A stretch of 64,000 nt of DNA from an uncultured Luteimonas sp. (GCA_938008415.1 CALLKI010000039.1:1-64000), one strand, 5' to 3'; counted from the stretch's first letter, positions 49,385-58,912 are shown. Numbers and translations are program-made. Notes: a model not told the origin generated them from the letters alone.

Positions 49385-51631
49385 TCAGAAGTTGTACCGG
49401 ACCGACAGGTACCAGTTGCGCGGCATGCCGTAGTAGGCGGTCTGGATGTTGCCGATGCTCGAGAACTCCTGGCCCTCGATCTTGTACACCTCGTCGGTCA
49501 GGTTGCGCACGCCGGCGCGGACCTGCCACGCGTACTGCGGCGAATCCCACACCCCGAACAGGCCGACCAGGGTGTACGCGTCCTGCATCAGGCCCGGGCG
49601 GTTGTCCACCGACAGCCAGGTGTCGTCGCGATAGGACACGTCGCCGCCCAGCGTCAACGAGCCCCTGCCGCCCAGCTGGAAGGTATGCTGCAGGGCCAGG
49701 CGCGCGGTGAACTCCGGCGAGAACGGCACGTGGTCGTGCAGGCCCGCCAGGGTCGGGTCGACGTCCACGCGCGGGTCGTCGAAGCGCTCGTAGCGGGCGT
49801 TCATCCAGCCGAGCTGGGCGCTCAGCAGCGTCGAGTCGCCCAGCAGCGCGCTGCCCTCGAACTCGACACCGTCGATCACCAGCTCGGCGGCATTGAGCAC
49901 CGGGAAGGCGAAGGTCGGCACCGGATCGCCCGGGTTCTGCACCTCGGACACGCGTGCCTGGAAGTCGCGGTAATTGCTGCGGAACGCGGCGACGTTGCCA
50001 CGCAGGCGGCCATTGGCCGACTGCGACTTCAGGCCGAGTTCGTAGGTCCAGACGTACTCGGGATTGAAGGTCGAGATCTCGGCCGCGGAGTTGGCGCGGC
50101 CGTTGAAGCCGCCGGCCTTGTAGCCGCGGTTGGCCGAGACATAGCCCATGACCCGGTCGCTGAAGTGCTTCTCGAGGCTCAGCGACGGCGTCCAGGCGCT
50201 CCAGCTGTCGGAGATGGTGAACTCGACCTGCGGGTCGGCGCTGAGCGCCGGCAGGTTCGAATAGGTCGAGGTCGTGCGCCAGTAGTCCTTGTTGTCCCGG
50301 CTCCAGCGCAGGCCGGCCGACAGGTTCCAGGTCGGCGCGAACGCCCAGCTGACGTGCGCGAACGCGGCGTACGTGGTGTTGCTCAGGTCGTCGTCGATCG
50401 TGCGCAGGAAGGTCAGCGGGAAGCCGCCCAGGAGCAGGAAGTCGTCGGCATAGGCCTCCTGGTACGAAGGCACGTCCTCGCGCAGGTAGTACAGGCCGAA
50501 CACCGCCTGCACGTTGCTGCCGTTGTCGTACTGGAACTGGAACTCCTGGCTGAACTGCTCCTGGTCGAGCGCCACCAGCACGTCGCCGAGCTCGAACTCG
50601 GAGGCGTCGATGTCGATGAAGGACGAGGTCTCCAGCGCACGCCAGGCGGTGATCGACTTGAAGGTCCAGGCGTTGCTGATGTCCCAGTCGACATGTGCCG
50701 AGACGCCCCTGTGGGTCATCTCCTGGCCCTGGTCCGGCGCGAACGAGGTGCGGCTGCGGAAGTCGTACTTGCCGGTGGGCGCCGGCAGCAGCAGCACCGG
50801 GCCGAGCATCAGGTCGGTCGCGTACAGCGGCGCGGTCGGCTGGCCCAGGGTCAGGGCGTTGTCCTGGCGGGTCCAGTCCGCGGACAGGGTCACCGACAGC
50901 GATTCGGACGGGCGGAACGCCAGCTTGCCGCGGAACGCCCGGGTGTCCTCGCCGTTGTACTCCATGCCGGTGTCCGGATCCTTGACGTAGCCGTCCATCT
51001 TCTGCGACGCCGCGGCGACGCTGAAGGCGACGTTCTCGCCCGCCTGGTGGCCGATGTAGGCGCGGAGGTCGCGGCGGCCGAACTCGCCGACCATGAGCTC
51101 GACGGCGCCACCGGGGTTGTCGAACGGGTTCTTCGTGTTGAGCTTGATCGCGCCGCCGGTCGAGTTGCGGCCGTAGAGCGTGCCCTGCGGACCACGCAGC
51201 ACTTCGACCTGGCCGACGTCGAACAGGCTGAACAGGGCGCCGTTGATGCGCGAGTAGTACACGTCGTCGACGTACATGCCGACGCCCGGGTCGAAGGTCT
51301 GCAGCGCGTCCGGCTGGCCGATGCCGCGGATGAAGACGTTGACCGAGTTCGAGCTGCCACGGCCCTGGACGATGTTCATGTTCGGCACCGCGCCCTGCAG
51401 GCCGTCGATGCTGGTCGCCTGGAGGTCGCGCAGCTGCTCCTCGCTGAAGGCGCTGACCGCCACCGGCACGTCCTGGATGGATTCGGTGCGGCGGCGCGCG
51501 GTCACCTGGATGGCATCGAGCTCGGTCGCCTTCACCCCGGGCGCAGCCTGCTGCGCGATGGCTGCGGGCGCGGCCGTGGCCAGGGCGATCGCCAGGCTCA
51601 GGGTGCTGTACTTGATGCGGACACGGGTCAT
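49385..51631 (-). CDS. TonB-dependent outer membrane receptor
   Basis: 748 residues: signal peptide (about 1-22, ending AIAQ), plug domain from about 40 to 160 (IQVTARRRTESIQDVPVAVS, VNVFIRGIG, VLRGPQGTLYGRNSTGGAI), then a 22-strand barrel ending in Phe (VRYNF). This iron-oxide/carbohydrate-receptor-like type takes up siderophores, sugars or other organic compounds. Its setting with a GntP permease, 3HB enzymes and a CrbS-like kinase suggests uptake of 3HB oligomers or a related carboxylate; this is inferred. The promoter carries a GTAC-type motif centred 40 bp before the predicted start. Confidence 0.93.
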   Translation of the reverse strand: MTRVRIKYSTLSLAIALATAAPAAIAQQAAPGVKATELDAIQVTARRRTESIQDVPVAVSAFSEEQLRDLQATSIDGLQGAVPNMNIVQGRGSSNSVNVFIRGIGQPDALQTFDPGVGMYVDDVYYSRINGALFSLFDVGQVEVLRGPQGTLYGRNSTGGAIKLNTKNPFDNPGGAVELMVGEFGRRDLRAYIGHQAGENVAFSVAAASQKMDGYVKDPDTGMEYNGEDTRAFRGKLAFRPSESLSVTLSADWTRQDNALTLGQPTAPLYATDLMLGPVLLLPAPTGKYDFRSRTSFAPDQGQEMTHRGVSAHVDWDISNAWTFKSITAWRALETSSFIDIDASEFELGDVLVALDQEQFSQEFQFQYDNGSNVQAVFGLYYLREDVPSYQEAYADDFLLLGGFPLTFLRTIDDDLSNTTYAAFAHVSWAFAPTWNLSAGLRWSRDNKDYWRTTSTYSNLPALSADPQVEFTISDSWSAWTPSLSLEKHFSDRVMGYVSANRGYKAGGFNGRANSAAEISTFNPEYVWTYELGLKSQSANGRLRGNVAAFRSNYRDFQARVSEVQNPGDPVPTFAFPVLNAAELVIDGVEFEGSALLGDSTLLSAQLGWMNARYERFDDPRVDVDPTLAGLHDHVPFSPEFTARLALQHTFQLGGRGSLTLGGDVSYRDDTWLSVDNRPGLMQDAYTLVGLFGVWDSPQYAWQVRAGVRNLTDEVYKIEGQEFSSIGNIQTAYYGMPRNWYLSVRYNF

Positions 51632-51691
51632 CTGGAGGCCCCTCCCTCGGGCACGTACAGGTACATGCGGCACGGTTGCCGCCCGACGGCA

Positions 51692-51697
51692 AGACTA
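51692..51697 (-). promoter_or_regulatory. -10 element for the TonB receptor gene
   Basis: TAGTCT on the minus strand, about 60 bp before the ATG at 51631. It puts the transcript start at about 51686 and the GTAC-type motif centre at about -40. Confidence 0.4.
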
Positions 51698-51718
51698 GGG
51701 AGGCCGGGGCGTGGGCGG

Positions 51719-51734
51719 CATCGTACCTTCGGAC
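51719..51734. promoter_or_regulatory. GTAC-type motif, possible CrbR-type operator (copy B)
   Basis: CATCGTACCTTCGGAC, 13 of 16 bases identical to copy A at 39377-39392. It lies in the 178-bp gap between the divergent TonB receptor and GntP permease genes, at a class II activator distance from the receptor's -10. Confidence 0.55.
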
Positions 51735-51809
51735 AATGGGACGGCCCGGCCACCCCGCCCACACTGCCCCGGAATCCTGCGGCGGTGCCGCTCGGGGGAG
51801 GCTTTGCGG

Positions 51810-53213
51810 ATGGATTTCGTGATCGTGCTGGCGGCGCTGTGCTTCCTGATGCTCGTCGCCTACCGTGGCTACAGCGTGATCCTGTTCGCGCCGGTGGCCG
51901 CGCTGGGCGCGGTGCTGCTGACCGACCCGTCGCTGGTCGCGCCGATGTTCACCGGCCTGTTCATGGACAAAATGGTCGGGTTCCTGAAGCTGTACTTCCC
52001 GGTGTTCCTGCTGGGCGCGGTCTTCGGCAAGCTGATCGAGATCTCGGGCTTCTCCAAGTCGATCGTCGCCGCCACCATCCGCGTGGTCGGCGCGCAGCGG
52101 GCGATGCTGGCGATCGTGCTGGTGTGCGCGCTGCTGACCTACGGCGGCGTTTCGCTGTTCGTGGTGGTGTTCGCGGTCTATCCGTTCGCGGCCGAGCTGT
52201 TCCGCCAGGGCGACATCCCCAAGCGCCTGATCCCGGGCACCATCGCGCTCGGCGCGTTCACCTTCACGATGGACGCGCTGCCGGGCACGCCGCAGATCCA
52301 GAACATCATCCCGACCTCGTTCTTCGGCACCAACGCCTGGGCCGCACCGGTGCTGGGCACGCTGGGAGGCATCTTCATCCTCGCCGCCGGGCTGGCCTAC
52401 CTCGAATGGCGCCGCCGCACGGCGCTGCGCGCCGGCGAGGGCTACGGCGACCCGGCCACCCTGGTCAACGAGCCGGCACCGTTCGCGGGCGACCGGCTGG
52501 CCAACCCGCTGGTCGCGATCCTGCCGCTGGTGCTGGTCGGGGCAAGCAACCTGCTGTTCACGCGCTGGATCCCGCGGCTGTACGGCACCACCCACGAGTT
52601 CGTCCCCTCCGTGGTCGGCAACGCCGCGCCGGTGGTCCAGGAGGTGTCCAAGGTGGCCGCGATCTGGGCGGTCCAGGGCGCCCTGCTGGTGGGCATCGCC
52701 AGCATCGTGCTGTTCGCCTGGAAGCCGGTGGTCGCCAGCTTCGCCGAAGGCACGAAGAGCGCCATCGGCGGAGCCCTGCTGGCCTCGATGAACACCGCAT
52801 CCGAATACGGGTTCGGCGCGGTGATCGCCGCCCTGCCCGGCTTCCTCGTGGTCGCCAACGCGCTCGGCGCGATCCCCAACCCTCTGGTCAACGAGGCGGT
52901 CACGGTGACCGCGCTGGCCGGCATCACCGGTTCGGCCTCGGGCGGCATGAGCATCGCCCTGGCGGCGATGGCCGACAGCTTCATCGCCAGCGCCCAGGCC
53001 GTCGGCATCCCGATGGAAGTGCTGCACCGGGTGGCGGCGATGGCCTCCGGCGGCATGGACACCCTGCCCCACAACGGCGCGGTGATCACCCTGCTGGCGG
53101 TCACCGGCCTGACCCACCGCCAGGCCTACAAGGACGTCTTCGCCATCACCCTGGTCAAGACCGCGGCGGTGTTCGTGGTCATCGGGCTGTTCTACGCCAC
53201 CGGCTGGATCTGA
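51810..53213 (+). CDS. GntP-type permease
   Basis: 467 residues with 12 or more membrane segments of the GntP/CitM-type ion transporter group (LLTYGGVSLFVVVFAVYPFAAELFR, FTMDALPGTPQIQNIIPT, SASGGMSIALAAMADSFI). Relatives next to 3HB dehydrogenase genes import D-3-hydroxybutyrate or other hydroxy acids. Given the neighbours, 3HB uptake is the best guess. The ATG at 51810 begins 11 bases after GGGGGAGG; an upstream frame exists but overlaps the promoter. Confidence 0.88.
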   Translation: MDFVIVLAALCFLMLVAYRGYSVILFAPVAALGAVLLTDPSLVAPMFTGLFMDKMVGFLKLYFPVFLLGAVFGKLIEISGFSKSIVAATIRVVGAQRAMLAIVLVCALLTYGGVSLFVVVFAVYPFAAELFRQGDIPKRLIPGTIALGAFTFTMDALPGTPQIQNIIPTSFFGTNAWAAPVLGTLGGIFILAAGLAYLEWRRRTALRAGEGYGDPATLVNEPAPFAGDRLANPLVAILPLVLVGASNLLFTRWIPRLYGTTHEFVPSVVGNAAPVVQEVSKVAAIWAVQGALLVGIASIVLFAWKPVVASFAEGTKSAIGGALLASMNTASEYGFGAVIAALPGFLVVANALGAIPNPLVNEAVTVTALAGITGSASGGMSIALAAMADSFIASAQAVGIPMEVLHRVAAMASGGMDTLPHNGAVITLLAVTGLTHRQAYKDVFAITLVKTAAVFVVIGLFYATGWI

Positions 53214-53324
53214 TCCCCGGGGACCGGGACGCCGCCAACGGACCGTGCAGGCGGTCACATCCGCCTTCCCCGTGATTTTCCTACCCTAGAGCCGGGGGAT
53301 CCGGGAAGTCGAGGACCGCAACGC

Positions 53325-55073
53325 ATGATCCAGACGCTCCCGGCAAGCCACAAGCGCCTCCTGGAGGCCGCGCACGCCAGGCGCTACGGGCTCCGTGGCC
53401 CGCCCCGGTACAGGCCCGCGCAGACGCCGTCCCCCGACGGGCCGGTGATGTCCGGCATGAGCCGGGCCCGGCTGCTCACCCTGCCCAAACCGCCGTTCGC
53501 GGTGCGCGTGCTCAACAACCTCACCTGGGGCGTGACCCGGGCAGACCTGCAGGCGTTCGAAGCGCTCGGACCGGACGACGGCACGCGCCTGGCCGCCTTC
53601 GTCGAACAGCAGCTGGCCTGGGAGTCCATCGACGACAGTGCGGTGGAGCAGCGGCTTGCGGCCGCCGGCTACACCACCCTCGGCAAGTCGCTGACCCAGC
53701 TGTGGTCGCAGCACGTGCGCCAGGACGACTACAACACCCGCATGCGCCCGGGCTGGGAAGTGCAGCGCGCCACGCTGGTGCGCGCGGTGTACTCGAAGCG
53801 GCAGTTGTTCGAGGTCATGACGACGTTCTGGCACGACCACTTCAACGTCATGGTCACGGACTACGACTGCTGCCCGGTCTACGTCCACTATGACCGCGAC
53901 GTGATCCGGAAGAACGCCCTCGGCAATTTCCGGCAGATGCTCGAGGACGTCGCCAGGAGCACGGCGATGCTCTACTACCTCGACAACCGTTCCAACACCC
54001 GCGCCGGCCCGAACGAGAACTTCGCCCGCGAGCTGCTCGAGCTGCACACGTTCGGCGCCAAGAACTACCTAGGCTTCATGGACCCGTTCCAGGTGCCGCC
54101 GTGCCCGGAGGATCCGTCCTATCCCATCGGCTACACCGACATCGACGTCTACGAGACCGCCGCGGCGTTCACCGGCTGGACCGTGAAGAACGGCCACTGG
54201 GAATACCCGAACGAGGACGACGGCACCTTCGTCTACCGCCCGGATTGGCACGACAGCGGCCCGAAGTTCGTGCTGGGGACCTTCATCTATCCCGAACGGC
54301 CGGCGCTGCAGGACGGCCGCGACATCCTCGACCGCCTCGCCAGCCACCCTCGCGTGGCGAAGTTCATCTGCCGCAAGCTGATCCGCCGCTTCTTCAGCGA
54401 CGATCCGCCGCAGTCGCTGGTGGACAGCGCCGCGCAGGTCTTCCGGCAGAACTGGCAGGCGCCGGACCAGATCCGCCGCGTGCTGCGCCACATCCTGCTC
54501 TCGGACGTCGCGCAGCACAGCTGGGGCATGAAGATGAGGCGCCCGTTCGAGGCCGTGGCCGCGGCCCTGCGCGCACTCGACTGCAACTGGACATACCGCC
54601 TCGACGAGGACCGCAGCGACGAGTTCAACTGGCGCCTGGGCTTCACCGGCCACCAGCCCTACGACTGGCCCGCGCCCAACGGCTACCCCGACGACGGCCA
54701 GTCCTGGGGCGGCCCGAACAGCTTCGCGATGACCTGGAAGCTGCTGAACTGGCTGTCCAACGCGGACGGCCCCGGCGGCAACGGCAAGCTGCTGCCGATC
54801 CTCGAGACCACGCGCGCCAATATCCCCGCGAACCAGTGGACCGCGAACCGCCTGGTGGACTTCTGGTGCCGGCGCATCCTCGGCTACCTGCCCACCGCGG
54901 AACGGCTCGCCACGCTGCGCGCGTTCATGGCCCAGAACGGCGACCCGGCCACCTACGTGATCGAGGACACCGACAGCTGGAACATCAACGACCTCAAGCG
55001 CCATTACAACCACCAGCGCCTGCGCAGCATGGTGTCGCTGGTGATGATGACGCCCGAGTTCCTGAGCCGTTGA
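53325..55073 (+). CDS. DUF1800 domain protein
   Basis: 582 residues. The DUF1800 region is clear: WHDHFNVMV (about 167-175), RDVIRKNALGNFRQMLEDVARSTAMLYYLDN and NENFARELLELHTFG, later SHPRVAKFICRKLIRRFF. No typical signal sequence is visible. Function unknown; DUF1800 genes are nearly always followed by DUF1501 genes, as here, 9 bp apart. The pair probably forms an exported complex. Confidence 0.9.
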   Translation: MIQTLPASHKRLLEAAHARRYGLRGPPRYRPAQTPSPDGPVMSGMSRARLLTLPKPPFAVRVLNNLTWGVTRADLQAFEALGPDDGTRLAAFVEQQLAWESIDDSAVEQRLAAAGYTTLGKSLTQLWSQHVRQDDYNTRMRPGWEVQRATLVRAVYSKRQLFEVMTTFWHDHFNVMVTDYDCCPVYVHYDRDVIRKNALGNFRQMLEDVARSTAMLYYLDNRSNTRAGPNENFARELLELHTFGAKNYLGFMDPFQVPPCPEDPSYPIGYTDIDVYETAAAFTGWTVKNGHWEYPNEDDGTFVYRPDWHDSGPKFVLGTFIYPERPALQDGRDILDRLASHPRVAKFICRKLIRRFFSDDPPQSLVDSAAQVFRQNWQAPDQIRRVLRHILLSDVAQHSWGMKMRRPFEAVAAALRALDCNWTYRLDEDRSDEFNWRLGFTGHQPYDWPAPNGYPDDGQSWGGPNSFAMTWKLLNWLSNADGPGGNGKLLPILETTRANIPANQWTANRLVDFWCRRILGYLPTAERLATLRAFMAQNGDPATYVIEDTDSWNINDLKRHYNHQRLRSMVSLVMMTPEFLSR

Positions 55074-55082
55074 GGGGCAGCC

Positions 55083-56630
55083 ATGAACCGCATCGCTCTC
55101 GACCGCCGCGAATTCCTCAAGGGCTGCTGCGCGACCGCCGCGCTCGGCGCCGTCGGGCCCACGCTCCTGTTCGGCGATGCCGCGCATGCCGCGGTGAACG
55201 GCTACGACACCATCGTCCACGTGTTTCTGCGTGGCGGCCTCGACGGGCTCAACCTCGTCGTCCCGGTCTCGGGCAACGACCGCGTCCATTACGAGCAGGC
55301 ACGCCCCGACCTCGCCATCCCGGCCAGCGGGAGCTACGCCGCACTGCCGTTGACGCTCGCCAATGGCTCGGCCACCGGGTTCGGGCTGCACCCGGCGGCC
55401 GTCGGCCTGCGCGACATCTGGACCGAAGGCAGGCTGGCCATCGTCCACTGCTGCGGCATGCAGACGGTGGTCACGCGCAGCCACTTCGACGCGCAGCTGT
55501 ACCTCGACCTCGGCACGCCCGGCAGCAAGGGCCACGGCTCCGGCTGGATCGCCCGCGCCTGGAAGGCGCAATCGGGCGCCGTGCCGTCGGCCGTGATGCC
55601 CGCGCTCGCGGTGAACAGCCGCACCCCCGCCAACCTGCTCGGGGCGACGGAGGCGCTGACCATGGGCAGCCCGACCGACTTCGCGCTCAACAGCGGCCCC
55701 TGGCAGTGGCAGACGCGCCGCGACGGCTATCCGGCCGGCTTCAAGGGGGTCAACGAGACCCTCGCCGCGCTCTGGCAGGGGCAGACGCGCACGGAACGCT
55801 ACGGCCGCGCCGCGGATGCGGCGCTGCGGGTCGTCGCGCAGCAGCCCTACACCGGCACGCTGCCCGCGGGCTGGCCGACCTCGACCTTCGCGCGCCAGTT
55901 GTGGACGGTGGCGCAGTCGATCCGCTTCAACCTCGGCCTGCGCTACGCCACCGTCGACCTCGGCGGCTGGGACACCCACGAGAACCAGGGCACGGCCGGC
56001 AGCGGCCACCACTACTACCAGAACAAGATCGCGGAGCTGTCCGACGCCCTCGCCGCGTTCTACGCGGAGCTGGCGGCCGGCGGCGAGATCGCCCGCGTGA
56101 CGGTGGTCGTGCAGTCGGAATTCGGCCGGCGGGTGCGGCAGAACGGCAGCCGGGGCACCGACCACGGCTATGGCAATCCGCTGCTGGTGCTCGGGGGACC
56201 GGTGAACGGCCGGCGGTTCTACGGCACCTGGGCGGGGCTGGACCCGGTGGTCCTGTCGCCGCACTTCGGCGACGTCCCGGTGACCACCGACTTCCGCCGC
56301 GTGTTCTGGGAGATCCTCGACAAGCGCATGGGTCTGGCCACCATCGGCGACGTGTTCCCGGGTTATTCCGGGTACTCGCCGCTCGGCATCGTCGGCACCG
56401 GCGCCGTCGCGGCCGGACAGGCCGCACGCGCGCTGCCGCCCGACATCACGACGGCCAGCCCGCAACCGGTGCCGGAGGCGATCCCGCCTGCCGTGCAGCC
56501 CGTGCCGGCGACGGATGCCACGACGGTACGCGCCCGGCCTGCGGCGGTCGAGCTGGGCAGCCGGGTTGGCCGGGCGCTGCTGCGCCTGCGGCTGAAGCTG
56601 TACCGGTTCCTGCTCCGGTACCGGCCCTGA
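55083..56630 (+). CDS. DUF1501 domain protein with Tat signal
   Basis: 515 residues. The N-terminus DRREFLKGCCATAALGAVG is a twin-arginine signal, so it is exported folded. The DUF1501 body (VFLRGGLDGLNLVVP, GWDTHENQG, VVQSEFGRRVRQNGSRGTDHG) is sulfatase/alkaline-phosphatase-like, with a DH metal-site pattern. The last 60 residues are a Pro/Ala-rich linker and a basic tail (LLRLRLKLYRFLLRYRP). It is the second gene of the DUF1800-DUF1501 pair. Role unknown. Confidence 0.9.
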   Translation: MNRIALDRREFLKGCCATAALGAVGPTLLFGDAAHAAVNGYDTIVHVFLRGGLDGLNLVVPVSGNDRVHYEQARPDLAIPASGSYAALPLTLANGSATGFGLHPAAVGLRDIWTEGRLAIVHCCGMQTVVTRSHFDAQLYLDLGTPGSKGHGSGWIARAWKAQSGAVPSAVMPALAVNSRTPANLLGATEALTMGSPTDFALNSGPWQWQTRRDGYPAGFKGVNETLAALWQGQTRTERYGRAADAALRVVAQQPYTGTLPAGWPTSTFARQLWTVAQSIRFNLGLRYATVDLGGWDTHENQGTAGSGHHYYQNKIAELSDALAAFYAELAAGGEIARVTVVVQSEFGRRVRQNGSRGTDHGYGNPLLVLGGPVNGRRFYGTWAGLDPVVLSPHFGDVPVTTDFRRVFWEILDKRMGLATIGDVFPGYSGYSPLGIVGTGAVAAGQAARALPPDITTASPQPVPEAIPPAVQPVPATDATTVRARPAAVELGSRVGRALLRLRLKLYRFLLRYRP

Positions 56631-56636
56631 CCGCGC

Positions 56637-56667
56637 AAAAGGAAAGCGGGCCCCAGGCCCGCTTTCC
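56637..56667 (-). terminator. Rho-independent terminator of pnp
   Basis: A perfect 12-bp stem GGAAAGCGGGCC-CCA-GGCCCGCTTTCC, followed on the minus strand by TTTTGCGC. It lies 26 bp after the pnp stop and may also serve the convergent DUF1501 gene. Confidence 0.85.
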
Positions 56668-56692
56668 GGTCGTCCGCTGCGATGCCCGCGCG

Positions 56693-58801
56693 TCAGGCGG
56701 CAGGCACGCCCTCGCCATCCTCGACGGCCTTGATCGACAGGCGGATGCGGCCCTGCTTGTCCACCTCCAGCACCTTGACCTTGACCACGTCGCCTTCCTT
56801 CAGCTTGTCGCCGACCTTCTCGACGCGCTGGCTGGAGATCTGCGAGACGTGGACCAGGCCGTCCTTGCCGGGGAGGATGGTGACGAAGGCGCCGAAGTCC
56901 ATGATCTTGACGACCTTGCCCTCGTAGATGCGGCCCGGCTCGACGTCGGAGGTGATCTGCTCGATGCGCGCCTTGGCCGCCTGGGCCGCGGCGGCATTGA
57001 CCGAGGCGATGACCACGGTGCCGTCGTCCTGGATGTCGATCTGGGTGCCGGTCTCCTTGGTGATGGCCTGGATGGTCGAGCCGCCCTTGCCGATCACCTC
57101 GCGGATCTTGTCCGGGTGGATCTTGATCGTCAGCAGGCGCGGCGCGTACTCGGACAGCTCGGCGCGCGGCCGGGTGATGGCCTTGGCCATCTCGCCGAGG
57201 ATGTGCAGGCGGCCGCGGCGGGCCTGCTCCAGCGCCACCTTCATGATCTCCTCGGTGATGCCGTCGATCTTGATGTCCATCTGCAGCGCGGTGACGCCCT
57301 CGGCGCTGCCGGCGACCTTGAAGTCCATGTCGCCGAGGTGGTCCTCGTCGCCGAGGATGTCGGACAGCACGACGTAGTTGTCGCCTTCCTTCACCAGGCC
57401 CATCGCGATGCCCGCGACCGGCGCCTTCACCGGCACGCCGGCGTCCATCAGCGCCAGCGAGGAGCCGCACACCGAGGCCATGGACGAGGAGCCGTTGGAC
57501 TCGGTGATCTCCGAGACCACGCGGACGGTATAGGGGAACTCCTCGATCGTCGGCATCACCGCCAGCACGCCGCGCTTGGCCAGACGGCCGTGGCCGATCT
57601 CGCGGCGCTTGGGCGCGCCGAAGCGCCCGCACTCGCCGACCGAGAACGGCGGGAAGTTGTAGTGGAACAGGAAGTTTTCCTTGTACTCGCCGGCGATGGC
57701 GTCGATGATCTGGCCGTCGCGGGCGGTGCCAAGGGTGACGGCGACGATCGCCTGCGTCTCGCCGCGGGTGAACAGCGCCGAGCCATGGGTGCGCGGCAGC
57801 ACGCCGACCTTGACGCTGATCGGGCGGATCTCGTCGAGCTTGCGGCCGTCGATGCGGACCTTCGTCTCGAGCACGGCGTCGCGCATGGTGCGGTACTCGA
57901 GCTCGCCGAGCTCCTTGGCCACGTCGGCCGGGTTCCAGCCCTCGGCCTCGACCCGCGGGGCCAGCTGCTTCATCACGTCCTCGCGGATCGCGGCGATGGC
58001 GTCGCGGCGCTCCAGCTTGTCACGGATCCTGAAGGCCTCGGCCAGGCGCCCCCCCACGGCTTCCTTCACCGCGGCGATCAGGGCCTCGTTCTTGGGCGGC
58101 GGGGTCCACTCGCACGGCCTGGCGCCGGCCTCGGCCACCAGCTCGTTGATGGCCTGGATCACCTTCTGCATCTCGCGGTGGCCGTAGGTGACCGCGCCCA
58201 GCATCACCTCCTCGCTGAGCAGCCTGGCCTCGGACTCCACCATCAGCACCGCGTTGGCGGTGCCGGCCACGACCAGCTCGAGCTGGGATTCGGCCAGTTC
58301 GGAAGCGGTCGGGTTCAGGATGTACTGCCCGTCCTTGTAACCGACCTTGGCGGCGCCGATCGGGCCCTTGAACGGGGTGCCGGCCAGGGACAGCGCGGCG
58401 GAGGCGCCGATCATGGCCGGGATGTCGCCGTCCACCTCGGGGTTGAGCGACAACACCTGGGCGATGATCTGGACCTCGTTCTTGTAGTCCTCGGGGAACA
58501 GCGGGCGGATCGGCCGGTCGATCAGGCGCGACACCAGCGTTTCCTTCTCGGTCGGGCGGCCCTCGCGCTTGAAGAACCCGCCCGGGATGCGGCCGCCGGC
58601 GTAGAACTTCTCGACGTAGTCGACCGTCAGCGGGAAGAAGTCCTGGCCCTCGCGCGCGCTCTTGGCGGCAACGGCGGTGACCAGCAGTACGGTGTCGTCC
58701 ATGTTGACGATCACCGCGCCGCTTGCCTGACGCGCGATCTCGCCCGTCTCGAGGGTGACGGTGTGCTTGCCGTACTGGAAGGTTTTGGTGATTTTCGCCA
58801 C
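56693..58801 (-). CDS. pnp: Polyribonucleotide nucleotidyltransferase (PNPase)
   Basis: 702 residues (E. coli 711): two RNase PH domains (about 1-230 and 310-540, with FFKREGRPTEKE and THGSALFTRGETQ), then KH (IREVIGKGGSTIQAI, about 560-620) and S1 (GRIYEGKVVKIMDFGAFVTILPG, about 620-695) RNA-binding domains. It degrades RNA 3' to 5' with phosphate and forms trimers. It starts at GTG (58801) with AAGGA 11 bases upstream. The rpsO terminator and a second hairpin lie in its leader, the latter a likely RNase III / autoregulation site as in E. coli. Confidence 0.97.
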   Translation of the reverse strand: MAKITKTFQYGKHTVTLETGEIARQASGAVIVNMDDTVLLVTAVAAKSAREGQDFFPLTVDYVEKFYAGGRIPGGFFKREGRPTEKETLVSRLIDRPIRPLFPEDYKNEVQIIAQVLSLNPEVDGDIPAMIGASAALSLAGTPFKGPIGAAKVGYKDGQYILNPTASELAESQLELVVAGTANAVLMVESEARLLSEEVMLGAVTYGHREMQKVIQAINELVAEAGARPCEWTPPPKNEALIAAVKEAVGGRLAEAFRIRDKLERRDAIAAIREDVMKQLAPRVEAEGWNPADVAKELGELEYRTMRDAVLETKVRIDGRKLDEIRPISVKVGVLPRTHGSALFTRGETQAIVAVTLGTARDGQIIDAIAGEYKENFLFHYNFPPFSVGECGRFGAPKRREIGHGRLAKRGVLAVMPTIEEFPYTVRVVSEITESNGSSSMASVCGSSLALMDAGVPVKAPVAGIAMGLVKEGDNYVVLSDILGDEDHLGDMDFKVAGSAEGVTALQMDIKIDGITEEIMKVALEQARRGRLHILGEMAKAITRPRAELSEYAPRLLTIKIHPDKIREVIGKGGSTIQAITKETGTQIDIQDDGTVVIASVNAAAAQAAKARIEQITSDVEPGRIYEGKVVKIMDFGAFVTILPGKDGLVHVSQISSQRVEKVGDKLKEGDVVKVKVLEVDKQGRIRLSIKAVEDGEGVPAA

Positions 58802-58860
58802 GAGGGAATATTCCTTGGATGCTTGCGTGAACCTGGCAGGGCCCCCTGCCCCCGCCCGGC

Positions 58861-58878
58861 GGCCACGTCGCCGTGGCC
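58861..58878 (-). promoter_or_regulatory. Leader hairpin of pnp
   Basis: GGCCACG-TCGC-CGTGGCC, a 7-bp stem immediately after the T tract of the rpsO terminator and 60 bp before the pnp start. In E. coli a stem-loop here is cut by RNase III and used for autocontrol by PNPase. That this hairpin has the same role is inferred from position only. Confidence 0.4.
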
Positions 58879-58912
58879 AAAAAAGAGCCGCGGCGCATCG
58901 CTGCGCCGCGGC
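58879..58912 (-). terminator. Terminator between rpsO and pnp
   Basis: An 11-bp perfect stem (GCCGCGGCGCA with its complement, loop TCGC), followed on the minus strand by CTCTTTTTT. It ends part of the rpsO transcript. Confidence 0.9.

Noticed and set aside
54069..57632. Very long minus-strand open frame across the DUF1800/DUF1501 genes, and similar long frames at 22853-26023 (+), 54101-58963 (+) and 45802-49221 (-)
   Set aside because: They are shadows of real genes in GC-rich DNA: composition is Arg/Gly/Ala/His/Val-heavy, there are no domains, and the opposite or alternative frame encodes a recognisable protein throughout.
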